A stretch of DNA of 64,000 bases from Spirosoma pollinicola (GTDB lineage: Bacteria; Bacteroidota; Bacteroidia; Cytophagales; Spirosomataceae): assembly GCF_002831565.1 (NCBI RefSeq), contig NZ_CP025096.1, positions 8,614,468 through 8,678,467 on the forward strand, read 5' to 3'. Both the position numbers and the translations under genes were made by a program. Below the pieces are notes generated by a model. That model was not told the origin of the DNA, searched no databases, and saw only the letters and a list, made by a program, of their open reading frames with translations. How positions within the stretch are numbered: position 1 is the first letter of the stretch; every line of letters begins with the position of its first letter. Below, one piece after another: positions 27,173 through 38,708 of this stretch.

Positions 27173-29581
27173 ATGGGACGAATGGGGGATTTAGCGAGGA
27201 TATTTTTGTTGATTGGGGTGCTGGTGCAAACAGCGACTCTGAGTATGGCTCAGTCAGATTCGTGTCGGACGGTGTTGACAGGGCGTATTTTAGGGAATGA
27301 CACGCATCAGCCGCTGCCCGGTGCAACCGTTTATGTGCGGGAGCTAAAGACCGGCGCCGTTGCTGACTCTGCCGGAAATTTCCAGATCAATCAGTTATGC
27401 GCTGGTACGTACACACTCGACTACCAGTTCGTTGGCTATAAAACCAGCACGCAGTCGATCCGGGTAGGTCGGGAGCGGCAAATTACGGCGAATGTAGTTC
27501 AGCTAGTGCCTGATAGTCAGACCTTGCAGGAGGTTGTCGTAACGGAACACCGCTCAGAAGCCCAGCAGTTGCTTCAAACACAGGTAAGTTTATCGGGGGC
27601 GACCCTTGACCAAACGAGGGGGCAATCGTTGGGCGAGAGCTTAAAGGCACTGGCCGGACTAAATTCCATCCAGACAGGTCCGAGTATTTCCAAACCCGTT
27701 ATTCACGGGCTGTATAGCAATCGCATTATCATTCTTAACAACGGCATTCGGCAGGAAGACCAGCAATGGGGCACCGAACACGCGCCACAGGTCGACCAGT
27801 TTCTGGCGTCACGATTAACAGTTATTAAAGGGGCCGCCAGTATTCGCTACGGCTCAGATGCCATTGGGGGCGTGATTTTGGTTGAGCCGAAAGTGATGCC
27901 CACTAAGCCCGGTATAAACGGAGAGGTAAATCTGGTTGGGGGAACAAACGGCCGAATGGGTGTGGCATCCGGCATGGTTGAAGGGGCTTTCGATAAAAAA
28001 TTAAGTGGCCTGAGCTGGCGGATACAGGGAACCTTGAAACGGTCGGGCTATGTCAAAACGCCCAACTATTACCTCGAAAACACCAGTTATCACGAGAACA
28101 ACTTCTCCGGCGATTTGCATTACGATCATCGAAACATTGGGGTAGAACTGTTTTACAGCCAGTTCGATACAAAAATTGGCCTGTTTACGGGGGCACAGGT
28201 AGGCAGTCTGGCCGATCTTTACACTGCCATCAGTCGGCCGGAGCCACTTGTACAACCGGGTTTCTCGTATGCACTTAACCGGCCTTATCAGGCCGTACGG
28301 CATGGTTTGTTCAAAGCACGGGCGCATGTGCATTTACAGGGGGGCGGCACGCTGACCGCTACGTTTGCCCGTCAGCAAAACACGCGTCAGGAATATGATT
28401 ACATTTCGTTTAGTGGTATTACAACCCCCGAGTTATCCCTCAAATTGGTTACCCATACCGCCGATCTGATCTGGGAGCATGCACCGATCAAAACTAAAGG
28501 TGGAACTGGTCAATGGTCGGGAAGTGCCGGATTCAATGGCATTACGCAGGGAAACGTTCGGCAGTACCTGTTCCTGATTCCGAATTTCCGGAATTATGGC
28601 GCGGGCCTGTTTGCTATAGAACGATACGCCGTTGGCCGATTTACCGTAGAGGGCGGCTTGCGGTACGATTATCGGTGGCTTCGGGGGTACTTCCTGGACG
28701 AAGTCACGAAGCAAACCTATTCTGAAACGCATAACTGGCAAAATGCCAATGGCTCTCTGGGAGCAGCGTATCAACTTCGGCCCGACTTAACCCTGACGGC
28801 TAATTTCAGCACTGCCTGGCGGGCACCCAACGTGGCCGATCTGTATTCGAATGGTCTGCACCAAAGTGCGGTAGCTTACGAACGGGGCAACCCAAACGTA
28901 CAGCCCGAACAGGCGTATAACGGGAACCTCGTACTGGCGTACGCGGGCAAGCGGCTCAGTGGTGAAATTGGGATTTACAGCAATCGTATCGACAATTACA
29001 TCTATCTAAAGCCCGATTCGGTGCCGGTGGTGCGCCAACGGGGGGCATTCCCGTCGTATACCTATGCACAGGTACTGGCAACGTTCCGGGGTGTCGATGC
29101 CTCGCTGACTTACAAGCTCACCGACCAACTTACACTCACGAGCAAGAACTCACTATTGTTTGCGTATAACCAGACAGACCACGATTTCCTCGTTTCCATT
29201 CCGGCTAATCGTTCTGATAACAGTCTGCGGTATGATTGGGAAACGGTGGGCAAACTCGCAAAGGTATATGTATCAGTTAGTGGCCTTTACGTGGCCCGTC
29301 AAAATCGCGCTCCTTCAGTAACGACCCGTCAGGACAATGGAGCCATTATTTTCACCGGCGATTTTGGGCCACCGCCACCTGCTTATTTGCTGCTTGGTGC
29401 CGAAGCGGGTTTTCAGACACAGCTTGGTAACCAGCCCATGAGCATCAGCCTGAGCGGAACTAACCTTGCCAATGTGGCCTATCGGGATTACCTGAACCGG
29501 TTTCGGTATTTTGCCAATGAACCCGGCCGCAACATTATGCTTAAAGTTAAACTGCCGCTAGCGTTGGCAAAACGATCATAA
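27173..29581 (+). CDS. TonB-dependent receptor with carboxypeptidase-like N-domain
   Basis: 802 aa: signal peptide (LARIFLLIGVLVQTATLSMA), CarboxypepD_reg-like domain (LTGRILGNDTHQPLPGATVY, residues about 35-115), plug domain (LQEVVVTEH then PSISKPVIHGLYSNRIIILN and ASIRYGSDAIGGVILVEP), and a 22-strand type barrel ending in an aromatic-rich C-terminus. It imports a ligand across the outer membrane using TonB energy. The plug/barrel sequence resembles zinc- or small-ligand receptors that pair with a short lipoprotein, which is what follows 42 bp downstream. A second in-frame ATG at 27182 is equally possible. Confidence 0.9.
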   Translation: MGRMGDLARIFLLIGVLVQTATLSMAQSDSCRTVLTGRILGNDTHQPLPGATVYVRELKTGAVADSAGNFQINQLCAGTYTLDYQFVGYKTSTQSIRVGRERQITANVVQLVPDSQTLQEVVVTEHRSEAQQLLQTQVSLSGATLDQTRGQSLGESLKALAGLNSIQTGPSISKPVIHGLYSNRIIILNNGIRQEDQQWGTEHAPQVDQFLASRLTVIKGAASIRYGSDAIGGVILVEPKVMPTKPGINGEVNLVGGTNGRMGVASGMVEGAFDKKLSGLSWRIQGTLKRSGYVKTPNYYLENTSYHENNFSGDLHYDHRNIGVELFYSQFDTKIGLFTGAQVGSLADLYTAISRPEPLVQPGFSYALNRPYQAVRHGLFKARAHVHLQGGGTLTATFARQQNTRQEYDYISFSGITTPELSLKLVTHTADLIWEHAPIKTKGGTGQWSGSAGFNGITQGNVRQYLFLIPNFRNYGAGLFAIERYAVGRFTVEGGLRYDYRWLRGYFLDEVTKQTYSETHNWQNANGSLGAAYQLRPDLTLTANFSTAWRAPNVADLYSNGLHQSAVAYERGNPNVQPEQAYNGNLVLAYAGKRLSGEIGIYSNRIDNYIYLKPDSVPVVRQRGAFPSYTYAQVLATFRGVDASLTYKLTDQLTLTSKNSLLFAYNQTDHDFLVSIPANRSDNSLRYDWETVGKLAKVYVSVSGLYVARQNRAPSVTTRQDNGAIIFTGDFGPPPPAYLLLGAEAGFQTQLGNQPMSISLSGTNLANVAYRDYLNRFRYFANEPGRNIMLKVKLPLALAKRS

Positions 29582-29623
29582 AGTACTGTCAAACAACCTG
29601 TTCATTTATACTTCTCAACTACC

Positions 29624-30181
29624 ATGACTTACCCAGCGAAGCCATTTCTCGTACTTGGTTTGATTACCCTATTGGCCGGAGCCTGTTCCAAAGACGAACA
29701 GAATGTGGCACCCACCAACGATAACGAAGCCATCACAACGGCAACCTTGACCCTAACGAATAAAGCTACACCAACGGAAATCATAACGGCAACAATTGAC
29801 AACCTTAATACAACTGCCGATTTCAGCAAAGCCACGCTATTGCTCAAGGCCAACACAACCTATACGGGCACAATCTCCCTGCTCGATAAGACGCAGACGC
29901 CCACGCTGGATGCAACAGAAGAAATAAGGGAAAAGACCAATGAGCACCTCTTTGTGTATACCCCCAGTACCGGGTTAGGATTAACAATTACCCTGACCGA
30001 TAAAGACACGAACCCTTCACCGGGCCCTTATCCGGTAGGTTTAACAACCGAAATGAAAACGGGCGCAGCCGGAACGGGTAAATTAAAAGTGGTTTTGCGT
30101 CATCAACCGAACGTCAAAAATGGGACAGCCACCCCCGGTTCGTCGGATTTAGATGTCGACTTTTCGCTAATGATTCAATAG
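29624..30181 (+). CDS. lipoprotein partner of the TonB receptor
   Basis: A 185-aa protein with lipobox LLAGAC (Cys at about residue 22: MTYPAKPFLVLGLITLLAGA then CSKDE). The body is a Thr-rich beta-sandwich with repeated LTLTNKATPTEIITATIDNL-type strands. It starts 42 bp after the receptor stop on the same strand and is probably co-transcribed. Similar pairs occur in Bacteroidetes metal-uptake loci, where the lipoprotein may cap or load the receptor. The function is not established. Confidence 0.8.
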   Translation: MTYPAKPFLVLGLITLLAGACSKDEQNVAPTNDNEAITTATLTLTNKATPTEIITATIDNLNTTADFSKATLLLKANTTYTGTISLLDKTQTPTLDATEEIREKTNEHLFVYTPSTGLGLTITLTDKDTNPSPGPYPVGLTTEMKTGAAGTGKLKVVLRHQPNVKNGTATPGSSDLDVDFSLMIQ

Positions 30182-30312
30182 TGATAGACGTATATGGTAA
30201 CACAATGCTGTATGTTCTACGTAGGTGTTGTAGGGAAATAGGTCGTCAGTGAAGACGCGAACCATTATTGCGGTTTCTGGGATCAATTCCAAAAGTTGTG
30301 GAGCATCAAGGA

Positions 30313-30575
30313 TTAAGCATATAACTGAGTTAGGCGGTACAGAAAGAATTCGATGTTTCGCACCCCGCGGAATTGACTTCGAAATGCTTTGATCTTCGCA
30401 TTGAACGACTCGGCTGAAGCGTTGGTACTGCGGTTGTCAAAGTAGTTGAGAATCGTTTCATAATGATTTTGGATAGAACGGGCCACGGTGTTGAAAGTTT
30501 TGAATCCCGCTTGGCGTACTTTTTCATGCCATTTGGCCAAGCGGGCTAAGCCATAAAGCTTATCGGTCGTCTTCT
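30313..30575 (-). CDS. ISL3-family transposase C-terminus, cut by linker
   Basis: The frame open from the linker reads KTTDKLYGLARLAKWHEKVR then NASAESFNAKIKAFRSQFRG and VRNIEFFLYRLTQLYA, the C-terminal DDE segment of ISL3 transposases (catalytic Glu in SAESFNAKIK). The IS end is near 30280 (GGATCAATTCC). The same fragment, encoding identical protein, opens contig O at 63326. Confidence 0.85.
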
Positions 30576-30587
30576 CTAGCTAGCTAG
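30576..30587. other. contig linker (D/E junction)
   Basis: Cuts the ISL3 transposase on the left and a large surface-protein gene on the right. Confidence 0.93.
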
Positions 30588-30588
30588 G

Positions 30589-31167
30589 GAGCTGCGCAGC
30601 CCGTCTAATTTTTCACTGGTGGTGGATTCACGTCCGGCGCTGGTTCAGCGGGACGGCGACATTGTGGAGATCGACGGTACGTCGGCGGTGGCTTTCAGTG
30701 CGGTGCAGGGGAGCTACTACGTGAGTGTGAAACACCGCAACCACCTGGGGGTGATGACGGCCAGTGCGGTTCCGTTGAGTGTAACGGGGACGAGTGTGGA
30801 TTTCCGCACGTCTGCCACGGGGACGTATCGGGTCACCACGAGTGCGATCAATCAGTCTCAGGTGACGGTGGCCCAGGGGGTGGCCTTGTGGGGGGGGAAT
30901 GTGGTATATGATAAGTCGGTGATTTATCAGGGCACGACCAACGATGTGTCGGCCATTGCCAACCAGGTGAAAGGACCGCTCAATCTCACCGGGGCGGCTA
31001 ATTACATCCTTAATGGCTATTACACGGGGGATGTGAATCTGGATGGGCGTACCATCTACCAGGGTAATAGCAACGATGTGAACTACATCTACCTGAACGT
31101 CACCAAGAACCATCCGGGCAATGCGACCGGGCAAAACTTCTTTGTCATAAAAGAGCAGTTGCCTTAA
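30589..31167 (+). CDS. C-terminal part of a large surface protein, 5' cut by linker
   Basis: The frame is open from the linker (ELRSPSNFSLVVDSRPALVQ). It contains GDIVEIDGTSAVAFSAVQGS then YYVSVKHRNHLGVMTASAVP, a block found near the C-terminus of giant Cytophagales surface proteins. Two dockerin-like turns follow (VVYDKSVIYQGTTNDV and GDVNLDGRTIYQGNSNDV). It ends FFVIKEQLP. The following gene starts about 70 bp downstream on the same strand and is also a giant repetitive protein, so this is a surface-adhesin locus. Most of the gene is missing. Confidence 0.7.
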   Translation, partial: ELRSPSNFSLVVDSRPALVQRDGDIVEIDGTSAVAFSAVQGSYYVSVKHRNHLGVMTASAVPLSVTGTSVDFRTSATGTYRVTTSAINQSQVTVAQGVALWGGNVVYDKSVIYQGTTNDVSAIANQVKGPLNLTGAANYILNGYYTGDVNLDGRTIYQGNSNDVNYIYLNVTKNHPGNATGQNFFVIKEQLP

Positions 31168-31239
31168 GTCCAGGTGAGCAGGCATTTGCCTGCTCACTTC
31201 CAGTCAATTGAATTCCGTTGTATCTCTAATAACCTAAAA

Positions 31240-34200
31240 ATGAATATGAAAAACCACTACGCCATGGTCCGATACCTTGCCTGGTTGCTGAGTTTAAGCT
31301 GGCTGCTGTTAAACAGCAGTGCTGTGAACGCCCAGCAATCGACCAATACGATCAAATACCGGGTGACCTACGATGCATCGACCCAGCTCTATACGGCCTG
31401 GGTGGTGCCTGATTATGCGACTCCCAACAGTAATAACGGGGGTGCTAACGAACTGGTCTCTACAGCCCAGGTCACGTTGAAAGTGCCGATGGGCTTTGTG
31501 ATTCAGAACATCACCGATGCCAGCGGGACGCAATCCTGGGAGAAAGCTCCGGCCAAACTGGGCCCGAATTTAAGCCTGACGGCTACTAACGGTACGGTCT
31601 TCCTGCAGGATTACAGTCCGGCGGTGCTGGACCCTGCTTACGCCTACTATGTGATTGGCAAGACCCCATCGGAGTCCAACCTGGGCACCTTCGTGATTGG
31701 TACGCCGGTGGCCCTGTTCACCTTCAAGGGGAATGGCTGCTTTGGGGCTATCCAACCCTTACCGCCCGGCGATCCATTCATTCAGGCGTCTTTAGATGCC
31801 TATTCGTTTAACGTACCGAACAGTTTTTATTCCAGTTCAGGTCAGCCCCAAGGCGGCAATCAGGATCCGCTGGAGCAGTTTATTAACATTAGTGGCGCAC
31901 CGGCTAACTGCTTTCAGCCGCCCATTGCAACCCCTGACATCGCCAACACAACGGTTGACAAGCCAGCAACGGGCAACGTGCTTACCAACGATACTGACCC
32001 GAACGCGGGCCCGGCCACAGGTGGTCCATTAACGGCGAGTTTAATTAGTCAGCCTTCGTCGGGTACGGTGACACTGGCCCCCAATGGTAGCTATACCTAT
32101 ACACCCCCAACCGGTTTTACCGGGGTGGTGAGTTTCTGTTATTCGGTTTCCAATACGGCGGGTCTGAGTGCCTCCGCCTGTGTGACGGTTAATGTGGCAC
32201 CGAACCCAATACTGGCCTATAACAATCCGCCGGTAGCGAGTAACGACAATACGCAAACGACGATGGGTGCAGCGGTGACGATCAATGCAGCCGCCAACGA
32301 TACTGACCCTGACAACGCCACCAGCCTGAACGGTCAACTCAGCGCCCCAACTATTCTGGCTCAGCCATCAGTCGGTGTGGCCAGTGTAGTGAACGGGCAG
32401 TTTGTCTACACGCCACCCGCGAACTTTACGGGCGTGGTGAGCTTCCCCTATTCGATCTGCGATAAGGCGACACCGGCTTTGTGTGCGACCGCTGTAGTGA
32501 CCATCAATGTGCTGGCTACGCCACCTGTAGGCACGACCTTGTCGCCGGTAGCTATTGACGATGCGTTGCTGACGACGAAGAATACGTCGGCCACCGGCAC
32601 AGTAGCGGCCAATGACTCCGATCCCAACAGTCCGGCGTTGCCGCTGACCTATACCAGTGGTCAACCCACACATGGCACGGTGGTGATGGCTTCCAACGGC
32701 ACCTACACCTACACCCCAACAACGGGTTATAGCGGGCCCGACAGCTTTACTTATCTGGCCTGTAACACCGCCAGCAAGTGCGATGTGGCAACGGTAACGA
32801 TCAATGTGTTAGCCCCAACGGTTTTGCCGCCGGTGGCTACACCGGATATTGCCAGCACCTCGCCGGGCAAACCCGTTACGGGCAATGTGCTGACCAACGA
32901 TTCTGATCCACAGGGTTTACCTCTAACGGCCAGTTTACTTAGTCCGCCAACTTCAGGCACGGTAACCCTGAATCCTGATGGAACCTATACCTACACCCCG
33001 CCAACAGGCTTTACGGGTCCGGCTAGTTTCTGTTACTCAGTGAGTAACACGGCGGGCATGAGCAGTTCGGCCTGTGTAACGGTTAACGTAACCCCCGACC
33101 CATCTGTATTCGCCAATGATCCGCCGGTTGCTAATAATGATAATACACAAACGACAATGGGCACGTCGGTTACGATTAACGTAGCCGCCAATGATACCGA
33201 TCCTGACAGTGCCACCAGCTTGAACGGACAGTTAAACATTCCAACCATTCTGGCTCAGCCTTCGGTGGGAACGGCTAGCCTTCTAAATGGCCAGTTCCTA
33301 TATACTCCGCCCGCTAATTTCACGGGTGTGGTGAGCTTCCCGTATTCGATTTGTGATAAGGCAACCCCTGCTTTGTGTGCAACGGCGGTAGTCACAATTA
33401 CCGTTCTGCCAACGCCACCCGTGGGCACGACACTGTCGCCAGTGGCCGTGGACGATGCGTTGCTGACCAATGTGAACACGCCAAAAACGGGTACAGTAGC
33501 CGCTAACGACAGCGATCCCAACAGTCCGGCGTTGCCGCTGACCTATACCAGTGGTCAGCCTGTGCATGGTACGGTGGTGATGGCTTCCAACGGCACCTAC
33601 ACCTACACCCCAACAACGGGTTATAGCGGTCCTGATAGCTTTACTTACCTGGCCTGCAACACGGCCAGCAAGTGTGATGTGGCGACTGTGGTAATTGATG
33701 TTCAGGCTCCAATGTCGGCCCCACCAGTGGTGACGCCCGATATTGCGAATACCAACATGAACACGCCTGTAGCGGGTAATGTATTGACGAATGATACCGA
33801 CCCACAAGGTGGCCCGCTAACCGCTTCGGTTACGGTGCAGCCTACCGCAGGAACAGTAACGATGACTCCGGATGGAGCCTATACCTACACTCCGCCCACG
33901 GGCTTTACGGGTGTGGTCAGTTTCTGTTACTCGACCACCAACACGGCGGGCTTAAGTGCGGGTACCTGTGTGACGATCAATGTCAATCCTGACCCATCTC
34001 TAACCCAGAATAATAAGCCGATTGCCAATAATGATAATACGCAAACGACAATGGGTGTAGCGGTGACGGTCAACGTAGCTGCCAATGATACCGATCCCGA
34101 CAGTACTACCAGCCTGAACGGACAACTGAATACGCCTACCATCCTGGCTCAGCCTGCTGTAGGGGTAGCCAGTGTGGTAAATGGTCAGTTTGTGTATACA

Positions 34201-37200
34201 CCACCCGCTAATTTCACGGGTGTGGTAACCTTTCCGTATTCGATTTGTGACAAGGCAACCCCTGCCTTGTGTGCCACCGCCGTGGTAGCCGTTAATGTAC
34301 AGCCAACGCCCCCCGTTGGTACGACGTTGTCGCCAGTGGCGATAGATGATGCGGTGCTAACTCACACCAATACACCTGTTACAGCAACGGTGGCCGGTAA
34401 CGACACCGATCCGGCCGGTCTGCCATTGACCTATACCAGTGGTCAGCCTGTGCATGGTACGGTGGTGATGGCCTCAAATGGCACCTACACCTATACCCCA
34501 ACGACGGGTTATACTGGTCCCGACAGCTTCACGTATGCGGTGTGCAACAGTGCCGGTAAGTGCGATGTGGCTACCGTGAGTGTGGATGTGCAGAACAGTT
34601 GTTTGCTACCTGCACTGGCTACGTATGATGTCAATCCGTTTGCTCCTTCCGCCTGTGGTGGTTCAGATGGCTATATCTTGCTGACGAGTTTGCCGCTGAG
34701 CACCAGCGTCACAATTTCGTATCAAAAAAACGGTATAGTCCAGACCTACGCCGGACTGAGCGATGCCAACGGGACCTTAACCATTCCGAATCTGCTTCCT
34801 GCTACCTATGGACAGTTTAGTTTTCAAACGTCAAGTTGCATCTCGGGTGTGTATAGTGGCACGGTGGCGATTAACGAGGGCGCAGCTCCTGCAGCCATTA
34901 CAGCATCGAATCTGACCAAAACCAACCCAACAGCCTGTGCTTCGGCAACCGGTAGCATTACAGTGGGTGGATTAACGGCCAGCACCAGTTATACACTGAC
35001 CTACAGCAAAAACGGAGGGGCAACCCAAACGGTGGTGGCTACCAGCAATGCCAGCGGGCAGATTAGCCTGACGGCCCTGACGGCGGGTAACTACAGTGTC
35101 TTTACGTACCAGAAAACGGCGGGCTGTCCATCGACACCGTCCAGTTCGACTCTGGTGCTAACCGATCCGGCCGCGCCAACGATTGCCCAGAATCAACTAA
35201 CTGTCGGGTACGAACCCAACCAGTTGTGGAACGGCAACGGGAACGCTGTTGATCAGCGGCCTGACGGCTTCGACCAGCTACACGGTTAGCTACAGTAAAA
35301 ACGGTGCCGCTGCTCAAACGGTTGTGCTGACCAGTACAGCCGCTGGTGCGGTTACTGTTACAGGCCTTGGCCAGGGCAGCTATCAGCTAACCAGCTTAGG
35401 CACCAGCAACTGTACGTCGGCGCAAACGCTGCCAGCTGTTGTGCTTGTTGATCCGGCTGGTCCGGCACTGGCGCAAAACCAAGTATCGGGTACCAACCCA
35501 ACGGCCTGCAACGCAACTACGGGTAGTATTACCCTGAGTGGCCTGACGGCCAGCACCAGCTACACCGTTAGCTACAGCAAAAATGGCGGTTCGACCGTAG
35601 CCATCGTACAAAACAGTACGGCGGGTGGTTTATTTACCATTTCGGGGCTTGGTCAGGGTAACTATACGATCAGCAACCTGGGTACAAACAATTGTACATC
35701 CATGTTGAGTCTGTCGGCCATCACGCTGAGTGATCCGGCTGCGCCCATTTTGTCGGCTGCCAGTCTGGTTGGTACCAATCCAACGACCTGTGGTACGGCT
35801 ACCGGCAGCTTTAGCGTAACGGGCCTGAACGCCAATGTTAGCTATACGCTGAGTTACGAGAAAGATGGTGGCGTAGTTGCGCCTGTTTCGCTAATCAGTA
35901 ACGCCCTGGGTGTTATTTCGGTAACGGGCCTGGCAACAGGTAGCTATGGCAACTTTGTGCTGACCAACAACCTGGGTTGTTCTACAGCACCATTGGTCGG
36001 GCCATTCAATCTGAGCAATCCGTCGTTGCCAACACCAACGGTGGCTACCCTGACCAGTGTCAACGCCAGTTGTGGTGGTAACGATGGGAAGTTACAGCTT
36101 TCTGGTCTGACCGCTGGCCAAACGTTTGTTTTCCACTATCAACTGGGAAGTATAGCGCAGGCTAAGGTGGCACCCGTTAACGCCAGTGGTATACTGAGTG
36201 TGACGGGCTTAAGTCCAGGTGTTTACAGCGACTTTTATGTTACACAGGGCGCCTGTATATCGGGTACGTATCCGGGGCCAATTACCCTGAATGCTAACTG
36301 TCTGCCGCCTGTTGTTACACCGGATATTGCCAGCACCTCGCCGGGTAAACCCGTTACGGGCAATGTGCTGACCAACGACACCGACCCGAACACGAGCCCG
36401 ACCACAGGTGGTCAGCTAACGGCCAGCTTAATCAATCAGCCTGCTGTGGGCAGTGTGGTTCTGAATCCGGATGGCAGCTATACCTACACGCCCCCAACGG
36501 GCTTTACAGGTGTGACCAGCTTCTGTTATCTGGCCACCAATACGGCCGGTTTGAGTGCGTCGACCTGTGTGAGCATCCATGTCAATCCTGATCCATCGCC
36601 GTTAGCGAACGATGCCCCGATTGCCAACAACGATAACACGCAAACGACGATGGGTGTAGCGGTGACGATCAACGCAGCCGCCAACGATACTGACCCCGAT
36701 AGTGCGACCAGCCTGAATGGCCAGTTGAACACGCCAACAATCCTGGCTCAACCTTCGGTGGGTGTAGCCAGTGTGGTAAACGGTAAGTTTGTCTACACGC
36801 CACCCGCGAACTTTACAGGCGTGGTGAGTTTCCCCTATTCGATCTGCGATAAGGCGACGCCTGCTTTGTGTGCGACCGCCGTGGTGACGATCAACGTTCA
36901 GCCAACACCTCCTGTGGGCACGACACTGTCACCCGTAGCTGTGGACGATGCGCTGCTGACGACGAAGAATACGTCGGCTACCGGCACAGTAGCCGCTAAC
37001 GACAGCGATCCCAATAGTCCGGCGTTGCCGCTAACCTTTACGTCGGGTCAGCCTGCCCATGGTACGGTGGTAATGGGTCCGAATGGAACCTATGCCTACA
37101 TCCCCGTAACGGGATACTCCGGTCCAGATAGCTTTACTTATCTGGCCTGTAACACGGCGGGCAAGTGCGATGTGGCGACCGTAACCATTGATGTTCAGGT

Positions 37201-37871
37201 ACCGGCCAATCTGCCACCAGTCTTGGTGGGCGAACCCATCGTTACCGATCAGGGCAAGCCTGTTACCGTTTGTCTGCCCATCGTGGATGGCGATGTGACC
37301 GATACCCATTCGGTGACGGTTTGTGGTCAACCCGGCAATGGCGTGGTGACTGCTCAGGTCAACAACACGACTCATCAGGTGTGTCTGACCTATACCCCAA
37401 CCCCGGGTTTCACGGGGTCGACCTCGGTTTGCATCACCGTTTGTGATGCGGCTGGGTCATGTACGACCGTGCTGGTACCCATCACGGTGATACCAACGAG
37501 TCAGACGATAGCCCTGCCCCAGCCACCGGTGGTGGTGGTGGTGCCCATCGTGACGCCCAAAGATTCGACGGCTCAGGTCTGTATGACCATCGTCGATCCC
37601 AACATGGGTGATGTGCAGAGTGTCACCCTGTGCAGCAGCCCAACCAAAGGCTCGGTTACAGCTACAGTTAATAACACGACGAACCAGGTGTGTGTGCTCT
37701 ACAAACCCACACCGGGCAGCGTAGGACCCGATGCGGTGTGTCTGCTGGTGTGCGACCAGAGTGGTCTGTGTACCCAGGTGACCGTGCCCGTAACCATTGT
37801 TGACCCAACCCCGCCGGGTACCACGCCGGTGGCTCCGGTGGTAACCCCAACGCCCATTGTGGTGACGGCGG
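31240..37871 (+). CDS. giant tandem Ig-like surface protein, frameshifted and cut at 3' end by linker
   Basis: Start ATG 31240 (MNMKNHYAMVRYLAWLLSLS, signal peptide ending VNAQQ). After a ~230-aa unique head (IKYRVTYDASTQLYTAWVVP) come tandem cadherin/Ig-like modules with the motif NVLTNDTDPN...GTYTYTPPTGFTG. Five SprB-like units (SGLTASTSYTVSYSKNG, 34650-36290) follow, then more Ig-like modules to the linker. The first frame ends at 35287. A single extra G in the CGGG run at 35206-35208 shifts the frame, and removing it restores one reading frame of about 2,200 aa. It is probably a cell-surface adhesin exported by type IX secretion. The C-terminal sorting domain, if any, lies beyond the linker. 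Confidence 0.8.
32227..37200 (+). repeat. ~895-bp coding repeats in the Ig-like gene
   Basis: The NDNTQTTMG block starts near 32240, 33130, 34025 and 36625. The first three units are spaced about 895 bp and are nearly identical in protein (TILAQPSVGVASVVNGQFVY, NFTGVVSFPYSICDKATPAL). A block of about 1.7 kb of SprB-like units separates the third from the fourth. Such near-identical repeats explain why assembly stops nearby. Confidence 0.8.
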
Positions 37872-37883
37872 CTAGCTAGCTAG
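37872..37883. other. contig linker (E/F junction)
   Basis: Cuts the giant surface-protein gene on the left and an IS3 OrfB on the right. Confidence 0.93.
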
Positions 37884-37884
37884 T

Positions 37885-38166
37885 AACTTTTTGAAAAGCT
37901 CAGAGATCAAGCAGGAATTCACGCACGTGGCCACTCCTGAAGAGAACTCGTATATTGAAGCGTTTCACAGTATTCTGGAACATGATGTCATCGAACGAAA
38001 TGAGTTTGCCAGCTATTATGAAGCCAAAGCAATGCTAGGCCGTTATTTTTCCCATTACAACCAGCATCGGCTATACCGTTCGATTGGCTTCGTAACACCC
38101 CATCAAAAATGGGAAGAAGCACAGGTAGTTGACGACACAACCTTTTCAGAAAATCTGTCCAGTTAA
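37885..38166 (+). CDS. IS3-family OrfB C-terminus, cut by linker
   Basis: The open frame reads KQEFTHVATPEENSYIEAFH with the catalytic Glu region, then FASYYEAKAMLGRYFSHYNQ HRLYRSIGFVTPHQKW, the end of an IS3 integrase-type transposase. The right IS end is about 38181 (inward read TGTGTTAGCCCCCTATTAAC). The left end of the same IS type is at 51391 (TGTCTTAGCCCCCTGAATGA), so this is the 3' half matching the OrfA at 51458. Confidence 0.85.
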   Translation, partial: NFLKSSEIKQEFTHVATPEENSYIEAFHSILEHDVIERNEFASYYEAKAMLGRYFSHYNQHRLYRSIGFVTPHQKWEEAQVVDDTTFSENLSS

Positions 38167-38351
38167 TAGGGGGCTAACACACTATTGGTGAGGCATTGAT
38201 TTTTGAGATGACAATATGAAACAGTTTTTTGGTCATTTTACCCTTTAGACACGCTCAAAAATGGGTCTTAGCAAAACGTTCGTTTGTTTGAGACGCGAAT
38301 TTTTGAGTCGTGACGATTTATGTACCCTTTTTTAATCACACCCATCTACTG

Positions 38352-38534
38352 ATGAATACTGACATAAAGCCAGGCGACCGGGTCGAAGTCACCCGGACCA
38401 AGTGAGGCGGCTTTTTTAACGGCCGTTACCTGGCAACGGTAATTCAGCTTTCTCCCCAAGCGAGAGTCAGGGTGAGAGACGACGAAGGCCAGGATTCCTC
38501 ACCTCGACGCACTCACGTCAAAAAGCTTAATTGA
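38352..38534 (+). pseudogene. small SH3-like protein with in-frame stop
   Basis: MNTDIKPGDRVEVTRTK is followed by a TGA at 38403-38405, and the same frame goes on GGFFNGRYLATVIQLSPQAR then VRVRDDEGQDSSPRRTHVKK to a second stop at 38532-38534. The pattern is a tiny KOW/SH3-like beta barrel of 60 residues. One stop divides it, so it is a young pseudogene or carries a sequencing error. Confidence 0.5.
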
Positions 38535-38708
38535 CAAACAAGCACACCGAAAGATGGTACTGAGCTAAGTGTTTCTATGTAGAATCAATTTAATCATTTA
38601 CTCTCTTATATGATTAATTATTTTACGTTGGCTGTCTATAAATGACAAGTAATCAGCGGATTTACTAATCGGTATTGGCTTTATTAACCATTCATCGTAA
38701 CTCGCAGC

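Noticed and set aside
31309..37850. Numerous antisense frames of 60-190 codons
   Set aside because: Shadow frames of the GC-rich third positions of the giant Ig-like genes; no domains.
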